Below, piece by piece: positions 7,837 through 17,151 of a stretch of DNA of 64,000 nucleotides. Position numbers and translations under genes: made by a program. The notes under the pieces were generated by a model. That model saw nothing but the letters and a program-made list of their open reading frames with translations. It had not been told where the DNA came from and searched no databases. The stretch is from Alloyangia pacifica. Lineage in GTDB: Bacteria > Pseudomonadota > Alphaproteobacteria > Rhodobacterales > Rhodobacteraceae. The first letter of the stretch is position 1. Each line of letters begins with the position of its first letter. The stretch is from assembly GCF_003111685.1 (NCBI RefSeq), contig NZ_CP022190.1, forward strand, positions 892,001 through 956,000, written 5' to 3'.

Positions 7837-8418
7837 ATGCGTAAACGTTCCAGAACCGTCGCGCTGGCGATTGTCGGCGCCGCGTCCTTCACCCTCGCGG
7901 GCTGCCGCGAAGAGCAGGTCGACGCGCAGGCCTTTCCCGACCTCGAGAGCTGCCGCAGCGCCGCGCTCACCGGCGGCTTGTTTTCAGCGCAGGACTGCGA
8001 CGCCGCATTTTCCGAGGCCGAGACGCTGCATGTGGAATCCGCACCGCGCTACGACAGCCTACAGGTCTGCGAGGAACAGCACGGCGAAGGCGCCTGCGGC
8101 AGCGAGGCGCAGCAGGTGCAGGGCGGCTCGGGTGGCATCTTCATGCCGCTGCTGGCGGGTTATCTGATCGGCAACATGCTGGGCGGGCGCTCGGGGATGG
8201 CCGCGGCGCAACCGCTTTACCGCACGCCCGACGGACGCTTCACCAATGCCACCGGCGCCAGCACCTACTCGAGCAACTCCGGCCGCGCCAAGCTCGGCAC
8301 CAGCATGTTCTCGAAACCGCCGGCGACGGTCGGCAAGCCGCCGATGTCCCGCGCCACCGTGGCCTCGCGTGGCGGTTTCGGCCGGACCGGCGCAGCCCGC
8401 GGCACCTTCGGCGGCTGA
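7837..8418 (+). CDS. DUF1190 (YgiB/YjfM-family) lipoprotein
   Basis: This 193-residue protein has an N-terminal signal with lipobox FTLAGC, so the mature protein begins at Cys22. The DUF1190 core shows paired cysteines (ESCRSAALT, QDCDAAF, QVCEEQHG, GACGSEA). A glycine-rich stretch (FMPLLAGYLIGNMLGG) follows, then a low-complexity Ser/Gly/Ala tail. It lies directly after the YgiC-type gene, and the two are probably cotranscribed. The conserved pairing of an ATP-grasp ligase with a lipoprotein suggests joint action on an envelope component. The biochemical role is unknown in the literature I know. Confidence 0.8.
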   Translation: MRKRSRTVALAIVGAASFTLAGCREEQVDAQAFPDLESCRSAALTGGLFSAQDCDAAFSEAETLHVESAPRYDSLQVCEEQHGEGACGSEAQQVQGGSGGIFMPLLAGYLIGNMLGGRSGMAAAQPLYRTPDGRFTNATGASTYSSNSGRAKLGTSMFSKPPATVGKPPMSRATVASRGGFGRTGAARGTFGG

Positions 8419-8661
8419 GGGCCGACCGAGGCGGAAATCCAGCCCACGCACAACTCCACGCTGAGAGACCTACGCCGGGCGCACAGCGCCGTCCGCATTT
8501 AGGGTTAGGTAACTTCCCCGAGGTTATGCTAAGGGTAACTTTCTGCCCCCACGTTGGTTTCCGTGACATTTCCGCTCGGGCAGGGAGATGGCTGTTGGGT
8601 TTCTTTGTGTCATTCATGCTGCTGGGCACCGTTTCTGGAAGGTGCCTGGAGAGGGAGGAGC

Positions 8662-8943
8662 ATGAACCAGAAGAAGAACGAGACTGACACGGAACGGGCC
8701 GTCGCCTCGGGGGGCGGTTTCGTGATTGCAGCGCTTTCGGGAAGCATCGGCGTGCTCGCCGGTTTCGTGCTCTGGGGCGCTGGAGCGCACCCGTTGATCG
8801 TGCTCGCGGCCTATCTGATGGCACCCGCCGCGATGATCCTCGCACTTTTCCTGCTGTCTCTGCACCGATCCAGCGCAAGGCACCCGCGCTCGGAAACCGA
8901 GCCGATGCCAGTAACCCCCGGACAGGAACGCCGCCAAACCTGA
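8662..8943 (+). CDS. small two-helix membrane protein, hypothetical
   Basis: This 93-residue protein has a charged N-terminus (MNQKKNETDTERAVASGG), two hydrophobic helices (about residues 18-38 and 41-62) and a polar tail. The start at 8662 is supported by GGGAGGAG directly upstream. I know of no family assignment. The 243 bases before it hold GTTA/GTAAC-type short repeats (8505-8540) that may belong to its promoter. Confidence 0.55.
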   Translation: MNQKKNETDTERAVASGGGFVIAALSGSIGVLAGFVLWGAGAHPLIVLAAYLMAPAAMILALFLLSLHRSSARHPRSETEPMPVTPGQERRQT

Positions 8944-9082
8944 CCACGCGCGTCCGAAGTGAGGTGCAAGTGCTTTGCCGTCTGCCAGGAAAACGGATCC
9001 GGCCGCACTTGCGGTCGCGTGACGCATGGTTCTTCGAATGAACGCGCAGGCGCCAACTCCCAGCGTGTCCCTCGGTCCAGAA

Positions 9083-9165
9083 CACTTTGAACCATTATTA
9101 AACAATTATTACCATAATGCTCATTATGCGATCTGTTTAGGTGGCGTGGGCACATTCTAAACTGG
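9083..9165. other. AT-rich segment beside the IS30 element
   Basis: About 80 bases here are strikingly AT-rich for this genome. They include attattaaacaattatt and a perfect 7-bp inverted repeat (cataatg-ct-cattatg, 9113-9128). The segment ends where the IS30 left terminal repeat begins. It may be an insertion target, the promoter of a lost gene, or a remnant of older mobile DNA. Confidence 0.45.
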
Positions 9166-10227
9166 GTTGCGACAAATCCCCTATCTTGCTGGAAAGCAAG
9201 GAGAACGGACGATGGCGCACAAAGAGCTGGATCTGCGTGAGCGGCGCAGGATCGAAGACCTGCTGAACGCAAAGCTGCCGGTCAGCAGGGTTGCCGCAGA
9301 GATCGGTCGGCATCGTTCGACCGTCTACCGCGAGATCAAGCGCAATGCCTTTTCTGCAGACACTGAAGAGGTCGCCTATCTCGATGGCTACTATGGGATG
9401 GTCGCGCAGCGCAAAGCTTCCGATCGCCGCGCCCGACGGCGGAAGTTGATCCGGCTGTCCGAGCTGCGCGCGGCGGTGGTCGACCGCCTCAAGGCGGGAT
9501 GGTCGCCTGAGCAGATCGCCGGACGGCTACGTTTCGAAGGTCTGTCCGTGACCGTCAGCCACGAGACCATCTACGCTCATATCTATGGCCCCGAGGGTCG
9601 AGCCGAAGAGTTGGCGCGACATCTGCCCAGCCGGCGCAAGAAACGCAGGCCCCGGCATGCACGGCGGTCCCGCAACCAGGTCTTCCCGCCCGAACGCTCG
9701 ATCCACCAGCGACCCGAGTACGTCAAAACACGGGAAACATTCGGAGAATGGGAAGGTGATCTGATGATCTTCGAGCGTGCGCAAGGTTCGATGAACGTCG
9801 CAACGCTGGTCGAACGAAAAACCCGCTTCGCGGTCTTGTTCCGCAACAACGATCGCAGCTCCACGCACTTCATGAACAGCTTGATGAACGTGCTGACGCC
9901 ACTGCCCCAGGTGGCGCGCAAGTCGATCACCTTCGACCGCGGGTTCGAGTTTCGCGACTGGAGAAAGCTCGAAGCCGGCATCGGGACAACCGCCTGGTTC
10001 TGCGACCCTCAGGCGCCCTGGCAGAAAGGCTCGGTGGAAAACCTGAACGGACGTGCCCGCCGCGTCCTGCCGCGCGATACGCCTCTCGCATCGCTTTCGA
10101 CGCCCAAGATGAAGGAGATCAGCGAGAGACTGAATACGACACCACGCAAATGCCTCGGATGGCGCACGCCGACGGAAGCCTTCAGAGAGGAAATGGCGAA
10201 ACTGAGATAGCGGAGCCTGTCGCAACG
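9166..10227 (+). mobile_element. IS30-family insertion sequence, about 1.06 kb
   Basis: The transposase gene is bounded by a 9-bp terminal match: gttgcgaca at 9166-9174 and its inverted copy tgtcgcaac at 10219-10227. The match continues imperfectly inward (gttgcgacaaatcccctatct on the left against gttgcgacaggctccgctatct on the right). Overall length is usual for IS30 elements. I could not identify a clear target duplication, so the outer limits may be off by a few bases. Confidence 0.6.
9212..10210 (+). CDS. IS30-family transposase
   Basis: This 332-residue transposase has an N-terminal helix-turn-helix (VSRVAAEIGRHRSTVYREIKRN, about residues 23-44) and a DDE catalytic core. The acidic residues fall in EWEGDLMIF, TFDRGFEF and WQKGSVENLNGRARR, as in IS30 enzymes. 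It is intact, with start codon 9212 after AAGGAGAACGG. It is full length with no frameshift, so the element may still be active. Confidence 0.92.
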   Translation: MAHKELDLRERRRIEDLLNAKLPVSRVAAEIGRHRSTVYREIKRNAFSADTEEVAYLDGYYGMVAQRKASDRRARRRKLIRLSELRAAVVDRLKAGWSPEQIAGRLRFEGLSVTVSHETIYAHIYGPEGRAEELARHLPSRRKKRRPRHARRSRNQVFPPERSIHQRPEYVKTRETFGEWEGDLMIFERAQGSMNVATLVERKTRFAVLFRNNDRSSTHFMNSLMNVLTPLPQVARKSITFDRGFEFRDWRKLEAGIGTTAWFCDPQAPWQKGSVENLNGRARRVLPRDTPLASLSTPKMKEISERLNTTPRKCLGWRTPTEAFREEMAKLR

Positions 10228-10265
10228 ACCCTTGAGCCCACAGTGGGTGGATTCACAAACGAAGT

Positions 10266-10294
10266 GCAAATTCTGTATCAAAACAGAAGTTTGC
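10266..10294. repeat. inverted repeat just upstream of the IS30 remnant
   Basis: gcaaattctgt-atcaaa-acagaagtttgc is a hairpin with one bulged G, in an AT-rich stretch. It lies 15 bases before the remnant transposase start. It could be the terminal region of the decayed element or a hairpin that limits read-through into it. Confidence 0.4.
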
Positions 10295-10308
10295 ATGGAG
10301 GATGTGGG

Positions 10309-10377
10309 ATGCGTCGGTGTTGCCTTCAGCTGAGTTTCGAGGATCGGATCAAGATTGCCACGTGGCGTTCTCTGCAA
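10309..10377 (+). pseudogene. 5' remnant of a second IS30-family transposase
   Basis: The reading frame from ATG 10309 gives M-R-R-C-C-L-Q-L-S-F-E-D-R-I-K-I-A-T-W-R. This resembles the first residues of many IS30 transposases (pattern Y-x-Q-L-S-x-E-E-R-I-K-I). A ribosome site (GGAGGATG) precedes it. The similarity stops after about 20-23 residues, and the frame then runs into the unrelated YbaN-like gene. It is therefore a truncated fragment 80 bases downstream of the intact IS30. The call rests on a short match. Confidence 0.5.
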
Positions 10378-10419
10378 GTGGCGCTATTTGATCGTCCAGA
10401 CCCCACGCCCGAGTTCCAG

Positions 10420-10827
10420 ATGAGTCCAGTCCCCCCAGAGGATCCGCACCTTCCGCCGCGCAGCCGGCTCCGGTTCGCCTGGCTGGCGCTTGGCGGACTC
10501 GCGCTCTGCGCCGGCGTCATCGGGATCGTTCTTCCGCTTCTGCCGACGACGCCCTTCGTGATCCTCGCCGCCTTTGCCTTTTCCAAGAGCTCGCCGCGGC
10601 TGCATCGCTTTCTCGCCGAGCATCCGCGCTTCGGCCCGATGATCGCGGACTGGAGCGCGCATGGCGCCATTGCGCCGCGCTACAAAGCCTTGGCGGTGAG
10701 CATGATGCTGGCGGCGCTGGCGCTCAGCCTCTGGCTCGCGGTCCCGCAGCGCGTTCTGCTTCTCCAGCTGATCTGCATGGGCGGCGCCGCGTCCTTCGTG
10801 CTCAGCCGGCCAAACGGCCCGCGGTGA
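10420..10827 (+). CDS. YbaN-family (DUF454) inner membrane protein
   Basis: This 135-residue protein shows the DUF454 pattern: LGGLALCAGVIGIVLPLLPTTPFVILAAFAFSKSSPRLHRFL and, after a short loop, two more hydrophobic stretches (LAVSMMLAALALSLWL and VLLLQLICMGGAASFVL). The open frame extends upstream into an IS30 remnant, so the true start is uncertain. ATG 10420 is used because it begins just before the family homology, although it has no good ribosome site. The original start or promoter may have been replaced by the insertion. Function of DUF454 proteins is unknown. Confidence 0.75.
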   Translation: MSPVPPEDPHLPPRSRLRFAWLALGGLALCAGVIGIVLPLLPTTPFVILAAFAFSKSSPRLHRFLAEHPRFGPMIADWSAHGAIAPRYKALAVSMMLAALALSLWLAVPQRVLLLQLICMGGAASFVLSRPNGPR

Positions 10828-10875
10828 CACCGCGTCGCGCCACAGGCGACGTCCGGTCCGGCGAGGTCACATTTT

Positions 10876-10898
10876 TCAATTGAACGACGTTCAATTGA
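10876..10898. promoter_or_regulatory. perfect 23-bp palindrome, operator of the adjacent TetR regulator
   Basis: tcaattgaac-gac-gttcaattga has 10-bp perfect arms around a 3-base centre. It ends six bases before the TetR start codon, so a bound repressor would cover the promoter or ribosome site and control the TetR-oxidase-YitT genes. The length and symmetry fit TetR operators. Confidence 0.7.
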
Positions 10899-10904
10899 TG
10901 GGCT

Positions 10905-11786
10905 ATGGCGGAAACACCCCAGCTTCGGATCCATATCCATGTGCGACACGGCCCCGCATATCCTGCGCTCGACCATCCGCCCGCGGTGCGGGTCGGCGAC
11001 GGCTGCGCTGTGAACGGCGTTGCCGACAGCGGAGCCCCCGCGCCCGCCAAGGCACCCCGCGGGCGCGCCGCCGCGATCGGCCTGACCCGTGCGCAAATTG
11101 TCGAGGCCGCGATCGCGCAGATCGACGCGCGAGGACTTTCGGCCTTCTCGCTGCGCGAACTGGCGCGCGGGCTCGGCGTCTCTCCGGCGGTGATCTATTG
11201 GCATGTCGGCGGCGCCAAGGAAGACCTCTTCGCCGCGATCGCTGCGACGATCACCGGCGGTCTCGTCGCTGCGCAGGACCCTGGCGCGCCCTGGACCGAA
11301 CGGCTCAGGCAGGTCTTTCACGCCTATCGCGCCGCGGTCCACCGGCACCCGAATATCTCGCCGCTGCTCGGGGCACAGATGATGTCCAACGGCGATTCCA
11401 GCCTCGAGTGGATCGAGACCGTGCTCCGGGCGCTGGCCGACGGCGGATTTCATGGCACGGACCTGCGCGACGCCTTCAACGCGCTGATCGGCGGGCTCTG
11501 CGGTTTCGTGACCATGGAGCTGGCGCCCGGCCCGGCATCGGAGGACGATGCCTGGGAACGGCGGGTCGCCGAGCGCCTGGCCGCGATCGATGCCGAGGCC
11601 TATCCGCTGACCCATTCTGCGCTGCCCCAACTCGCCAACCGCATCTTCGTGCTGCGTTGGCAGAACGGCGCGCGGGTCTGCTATGACCAGAGCTTTTCCG
11701 CGCTGCTCGAATTGTTGATTGACGGGCTCGCCCGCCGCGCGTCCCGACCTGCAGACCCCGCACTTTCGGAGCCCTCGCATGGCTGA
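10905..11786 (+). CDS. TetR-family transcriptional regulator
   Basis: The protein is 293 residues if started at ATG 10905. An unusual N-terminal extension of about 60 residues precedes the HTH (about residues 64-108, TRAQIVEAAIAQIDARGLSAFSLRELARGLGVSPAVIYWHVGG). A GTG at 11010 would give a more typical 258-residue protein, so the start is uncertain. The C-terminal helical domain resembles the TetR_C tetracycline-repressor-like type (AYRAAVHRHPNISPLL). The stop overlaps the start of the next gene by eight bases (ATGGCTGA), so the two are translationally coupled. A perfect palindrome lies immediately upstream, so autoregulation is likely. The inducer is probably an amine or amino acid used by the oxidase, by inference. 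Confidence 0.85.
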   Translation: MAETPQLRIHIHVRHGPAYPALDHPPAVRVGDGCAVNGVADSGAPAPAKAPRGRAAAIGLTRAQIVEAAIAQIDARGLSAFSLRELARGLGVSPAVIYWHVGGAKEDLFAAIAATITGGLVAAQDPGAPWTERLRQVFHAYRAAVHRHPNISPLLGAQMMSNGDSSLEWIETVLRALADGGFHGTDLRDAFNALIGGLCGFVTMELAPGPASEDDAWERRVAERLAAIDAEAYPLTHSALPQLANRIFVLRWQNGARVCYDQSFSALLELLIDGLARRASRPADPALSEPSHG

Positions 11787-13011
11787 AATCCTCGTCCTCG
11801 GAGCCGGCATGGTCGGCGTCTCCACCGCGCTCGCGCTGCAGGCCCGTGGCCACGCGGTGAGCCTTGTCGACCGCGGTGCGCCCGGCCGCGAGACCTCCTT
11901 CGGCAATGCCGGGATCATCCAGGCGGAGGCGGCAGAACCCTACGGGCTGCCGCGCGACCTCAGCACGCTTTGGTCCTTTGCCACCGGGCGCAGCAACGAC
12001 GTGACATGGTCTCTGCGCGGCGTCACGCAGATGGCCCCGGCGCTCTGGTCATACTTCCTCAACTCCGCGCCGCGCCGCCACGCCGGGATTTCCCGCACCT
12101 ATGCCCAACTCACGGCCCGCGCCACCCAGGACCACGCGCCGCTGATCGAGGCCGCAGGCGCAGGCAACATGGTTTCGCGCGAGGGCATGGTGCAGCTCTA
12201 CCGAAACCGCGCCGCCTTCGAAGCGGATGCTGCCGATGCCGAGCGGCTCCAGCGCGACTACGGCGTCCGGCACCGGGTGCTGGCGGGCGCCGACTATCGC
12301 CGCGAGGACCCTGCCCTGCGCGCCGATCCCGCCGGGGTGATTCACTGGCCCGACAGCTGGAGCTGCAACGCGCCCGGCTGCCTGGTGCATGCCTATGCCA
12401 AGCTCTTTGCCAGCCGCGGCGGGCGGTTGCTTGAGGGCGACGCCTCCAGCCTTGTTCAATCTGGCGGCGGCTGGCGCGTGACCACGGTCGCCGAACGGGC
12501 CGAAGCCGAACACGCGGTGGTGGCGCTCGGCCCGTGGTCGCCCGCGCTGCTGCGCCGCTTCGGCTATCGCATCCCGATGATCTACAAGCGCGGCTATCAC
12601 GGACATTACACAACCGTGCGCCCGCCGCTGCGGCCCATCGTCGACATGGACAACGGGGTGGTTGCGGGTCAGATGCAGGCCGGGCTGCGGATCGCCACCG
12701 GTGCCGCACTGGTTTCCCGCACCGCGCCCGCCGACCTGCGGCAGCTCGACCGCGGCCGCGCCGCTCTGTCGGACATGCTCGAGATCGGTGACCGCATCGC
12801 CGAGCCGCAATGGACCGGCACCCGTCCGTGCCTTCCGGGCATGCTGCCGCTGGCTGGCGCCGCGCCGCGCCACAAGGGGTTGTGGTTCCATTTCGGCCAT
12901 GGCCACCAAGGCTTCACCCTCGGCCCGACCACTGCGAACCTGCTTGCCGCCGCGCTGGAGGGCGAGGAAAGCGATCTCTCCCGCGCCCTTGCGCCGGGCC
13001 GCGGGCTCTGA
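11779..13011 (+). CDS. FAD-dependent amine/D-amino-acid oxidoreductase (DadA-like)
   Basis: This 410-residue DAO-superfamily enzyme has the N-terminal dinucleotide motif VLGAGMVGVSTALALQARG (residues 6-24). Its NAGIIQAEA segment and C-terminal W-x-G-x-R-P-x-L-P motif (WTGTRPCLPGMLPLAG) and FHFGHGHQGFTLGP are typical of DadA and related deaminating dehydrogenases. It should oxidise a D-amino acid or secondary amine with electrons passed to the respiratory chain. The substrate cannot be named. It overlaps the TetR gene and is followed by a YitT membrane protein. Confidence 0.8.
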   Translation: MAEILVLGAGMVGVSTALALQARGHAVSLVDRGAPGRETSFGNAGIIQAEAAEPYGLPRDLSTLWSFATGRSNDVTWSLRGVTQMAPALWSYFLNSAPRRHAGISRTYAQLTARATQDHAPLIEAAGAGNMVSREGMVQLYRNRAAFEADAADAERLQRDYGVRHRVLAGADYRREDPALRADPAGVIHWPDSWSCNAPGCLVHAYAKLFASRGGRLLEGDASSLVQSGGGWRVTTVAERAEAEHAVVALGPWSPALLRRFGYRIPMIYKRGYHGHYTTVRPPLRPIVDMDNGVVAGQMQAGLRIATGAALVSRTAPADLRQLDRGRAALSDMLEIGDRIAEPQWTGTRPCLPGMLPLAGAAPRHKGLWFHFGHGHQGFTLGPTTANLLAAALEGEESDLSRALAPGRGL

Positions 13012-13066
13012 CCGCCCTGCCCCGTCTCGCCTCCCATAAGACGACGCCCCGCTGGAGACCAACGCC

Positions 13067-13690
13067 ATGAAGCTCAAATCCCCGATCTCGCTCTATGATG
13101 CGCAAGGCATCGCCTTCGGCATCCTCATGGCCAGCCTCAGCGTGGTATTCCTCAAGGCTGCCGGGTTGATCACCGGCCAGACCGCCGGGGCCTCGGTGCT
13201 GCTCTCCTATGTGATGCCGCTCGATTTCGGGGTGATCTTTCTGCTGGTGAGCCTGCCGTTTTTCTGGCTTTCGTGGAAACGCCGGGGCAAGGCCTTCACC
13301 CTGCGCACCATCGCCGCGGTCGTCGGCATCTCGGCCACCACGCCGCTGTTGCAGGCTTGGGTTTCCTTCGATCAACTGCCGCCGCTCGTCGCTGCGATCC
13401 TTGCCGGGGCGAGCGCGGGCGCCGGGCTGATCGCACTCTTTCGCCACAATGCCTCTGCCGGCGGGCTGGGCGTTCTGGCGCTGATCGTCGAGGAAAAGAC
13501 CGGCTTCAAAACCGGTTGGTTCCAGATGAGCTTCGACGCCGTGATCTTCCTGGTCTCGTGCGTCGTGCTGCCGCTCGAGCTGGTGCTCTACTCCTTCGTT
13601 GGTGCCGCAGTGCTGAATGCGGTGATCGCCTGGAACTTCCGGATCCAGCAGACTGGCAACACGCCCGCCGGGGCGGCCAAAGCCGCTTAA
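13067..13690 (+). CDS. YitT-family (DUF161) membrane protein
   Basis: This 207-residue protein has about five hydrophobic segments: GIAFGILMASLSVVFL, VLLSYVMPLDFGVIFLLVSLPFF, LVAAILAGASAGAGLIALF, VIFLVSCVVLPLELVLYSF and a last short one. The G-L-I-T-G-Q-T-A-G pattern after helix one is typical of YitT proteins, which may be transporters. It lies 55 bases after the oxidase. Its stop codon overlaps the stop of the convergent channel gene (13687-13690). A role in moving the oxidase substrate or product is possible but not shown. Confidence 0.8.
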   Translation: MKLKSPISLYDAQGIAFGILMASLSVVFLKAAGLITGQTAGASVLLSYVMPLDFGVIFLLVSLPFFWLSWKRRGKAFTLRTIAAVVGISATTPLLQAWVSFDQLPPLVAAILAGASAGAGLIALFRHNASAGGLGVLALIVEEKTGFKTGWFQMSFDAVIFLVSCVVLPLELVLYSFVGAAVLNAVIAWNFRIQQTGNTPAGAAKAA

Positions 13691-14571
13691 CTCTGCTCAC
13701 CGTCCGGCGCGTCATCCGCCTGGGCCACCTCGTTCTTCACTTGTCCCCAGGTGACCAGGGTGAAGATCGCGGTGCCGCCCACCACGTTGCCCGCCAGAAC
13801 CGGCAGGAAAAAGTCGAAGACCGCGCTGCCGATGCCGAGCGCGCCTTTCCAGACTAACAGGCCCGCCTCGACCGATCCGGCGATCACATGGGCAAAGCCG
13901 GCGACTGCCAACAGCCAGGTCATCGCCAGCACGATCACCAGCGACTCGCCGCGTGCGCCGGGCATCACCCAGACCAGCGCGGCGATCAGCACACCGGCGG
14001 GCATCGCGCGCATGAAGTTGCCACCCGCCGAACCCTCCACCCCGTGGCGGGCCACTGCCAGAAGATTCTCGCTCAACTCTGGCGGAAGCACCCCCGGAAG
14101 CAGCAGGAAACCCGAGGCGATCACCGCCCCCAGCACGTTGGCCGAGAGCACGATCGCCCAGAGCCGGACCATCTTGCGCAGGCAAGTCGCCGAGCGCTGC
14201 GCCACCACGGGCATGACGGTGGTGATGGTGTTCTCGGTGAAGAGCTGCATCCGTCCGTAGATCACCACGATGAAGCCGAGCGAATAGCCCAGGCTCTCGA
14301 CCAGTACTGTCCAGCGGGCCTCGGGCAGGTAGGTCAGAAGAACCGCCTGGGCGATCACCGAGAGGCTGATCAGGATTCCCGCCGCCAGCCCCGACCAGAT
14401 CAGCGACACCGAGGGGCGGTTCAACTCCTCCTCGCCGTCGCGGCGGACGACCTCGTAAATCAGCCGGGCCGAGAGCCGCGACGCGCTGTCGACCGACCGC
14501 TCCTCGGCAGGCCGGTGGACGGTTTCGCTGCTGCTGAAGCTGGGGCTGGAGGGGCTGCCGAGGTTATTCAT
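13687..14571 (-). CDS. formate/nitrite transporter (FNT) family channel, YfdC-like
   Basis: This 294-residue protein has a polar Ser-rich N-terminal extension of about 50 residues and then six transmembrane helices. The FNT fold is supported by LIWSGLAAGILISLSVIAQAVL, the broken helix LFTENTITTVMPV and ANVLGAVIASGFLLLPGV. The start at 14571 is chosen over an upstream frame start because the latter adds an unlikely N-terminus. FNT channels move formate, nitrite or similar weak acids. The YfdC subgroup is poorly characterised. It converges on YitT and is divergent from katG. Confidence 0.8.
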   Translation of the reverse strand: MNNLGSPSSPSFSSSETVHRPAEERSVDSASRLSARLIYEVVRRDGEEELNRPSVSLIWSGLAAGILISLSVIAQAVLLTYLPEARWTVLVESLGYSLGFIVVIYGRMQLFTENTITTVMPVVAQRSATCLRKMVRLWAIVLSANVLGAVIASGFLLLPGVLPPELSENLLAVARHGVEGSAGGNFMRAMPAGVLIAALVWVMPGARGESLVIVLAMTWLLAVAGFAHVIAGSVEAGLLVWKGALGIGSAVFDFFLPVLAGNVVGGTAIFTLVTWGQVKNEVAQADDAPDGEQS

Positions 14572-14652
14572 CCCATCGGAACCGTCCAGAGCCGCAGGAG
14601 TTCCCGAAAAAGCAACCGTCCTGCGCCCGATCTTCTCATGCGCCGCGTGGTG

Positions 14653-14667
14653 ATAGCCTATTCTTAT
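14653..14667. promoter_or_regulatory. possible OxyR half-site upstream of katG
   Basis: atag-N7-ttat lies in an AT-rich block 150 bases before katG and resembles the OxyR element ATAG-N7-CTAT at seven of eight fixed bases. Only one such half is visible, so it is a weak candidate. OxyR control of katG is known in related bacteria. Confidence 0.3.
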
Positions 14668-14715
14668 CAAAAATCAAAATAAATCTGATTTCCCTCTATC
14701 GCTTTTGATCTTTAG

Positions 14716-16989
<2,274 letters not shown>

Positions 16990-17013
16990 TCCGGCAGCCA
17001 TTCTGAAACACCG

Positions 17014-17047
17014 GCCCGCACCTCTCCCCGAGGTGCGGGCCCTTCTG
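17014..17047 (+). terminator. Rho-independent terminator of katG
   Basis: gcccgcacctc-tcccc-gaggtgcgggc is an 11-bp perfect stem followed by ccttctgctttt. It lies 25 bases after the katG stop. Confidence 0.8.
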
Positions 17048-17151
17048 CTTTTGGCGCAGCGCGCCCTTATGGCCTGCGCGTGCATTTCCTGAGACGGCGG
17101 CAGGACGGGGAGCAGAGCCCTCCTCCTCTGCCCCGCTCCGAAGACGCGCGC

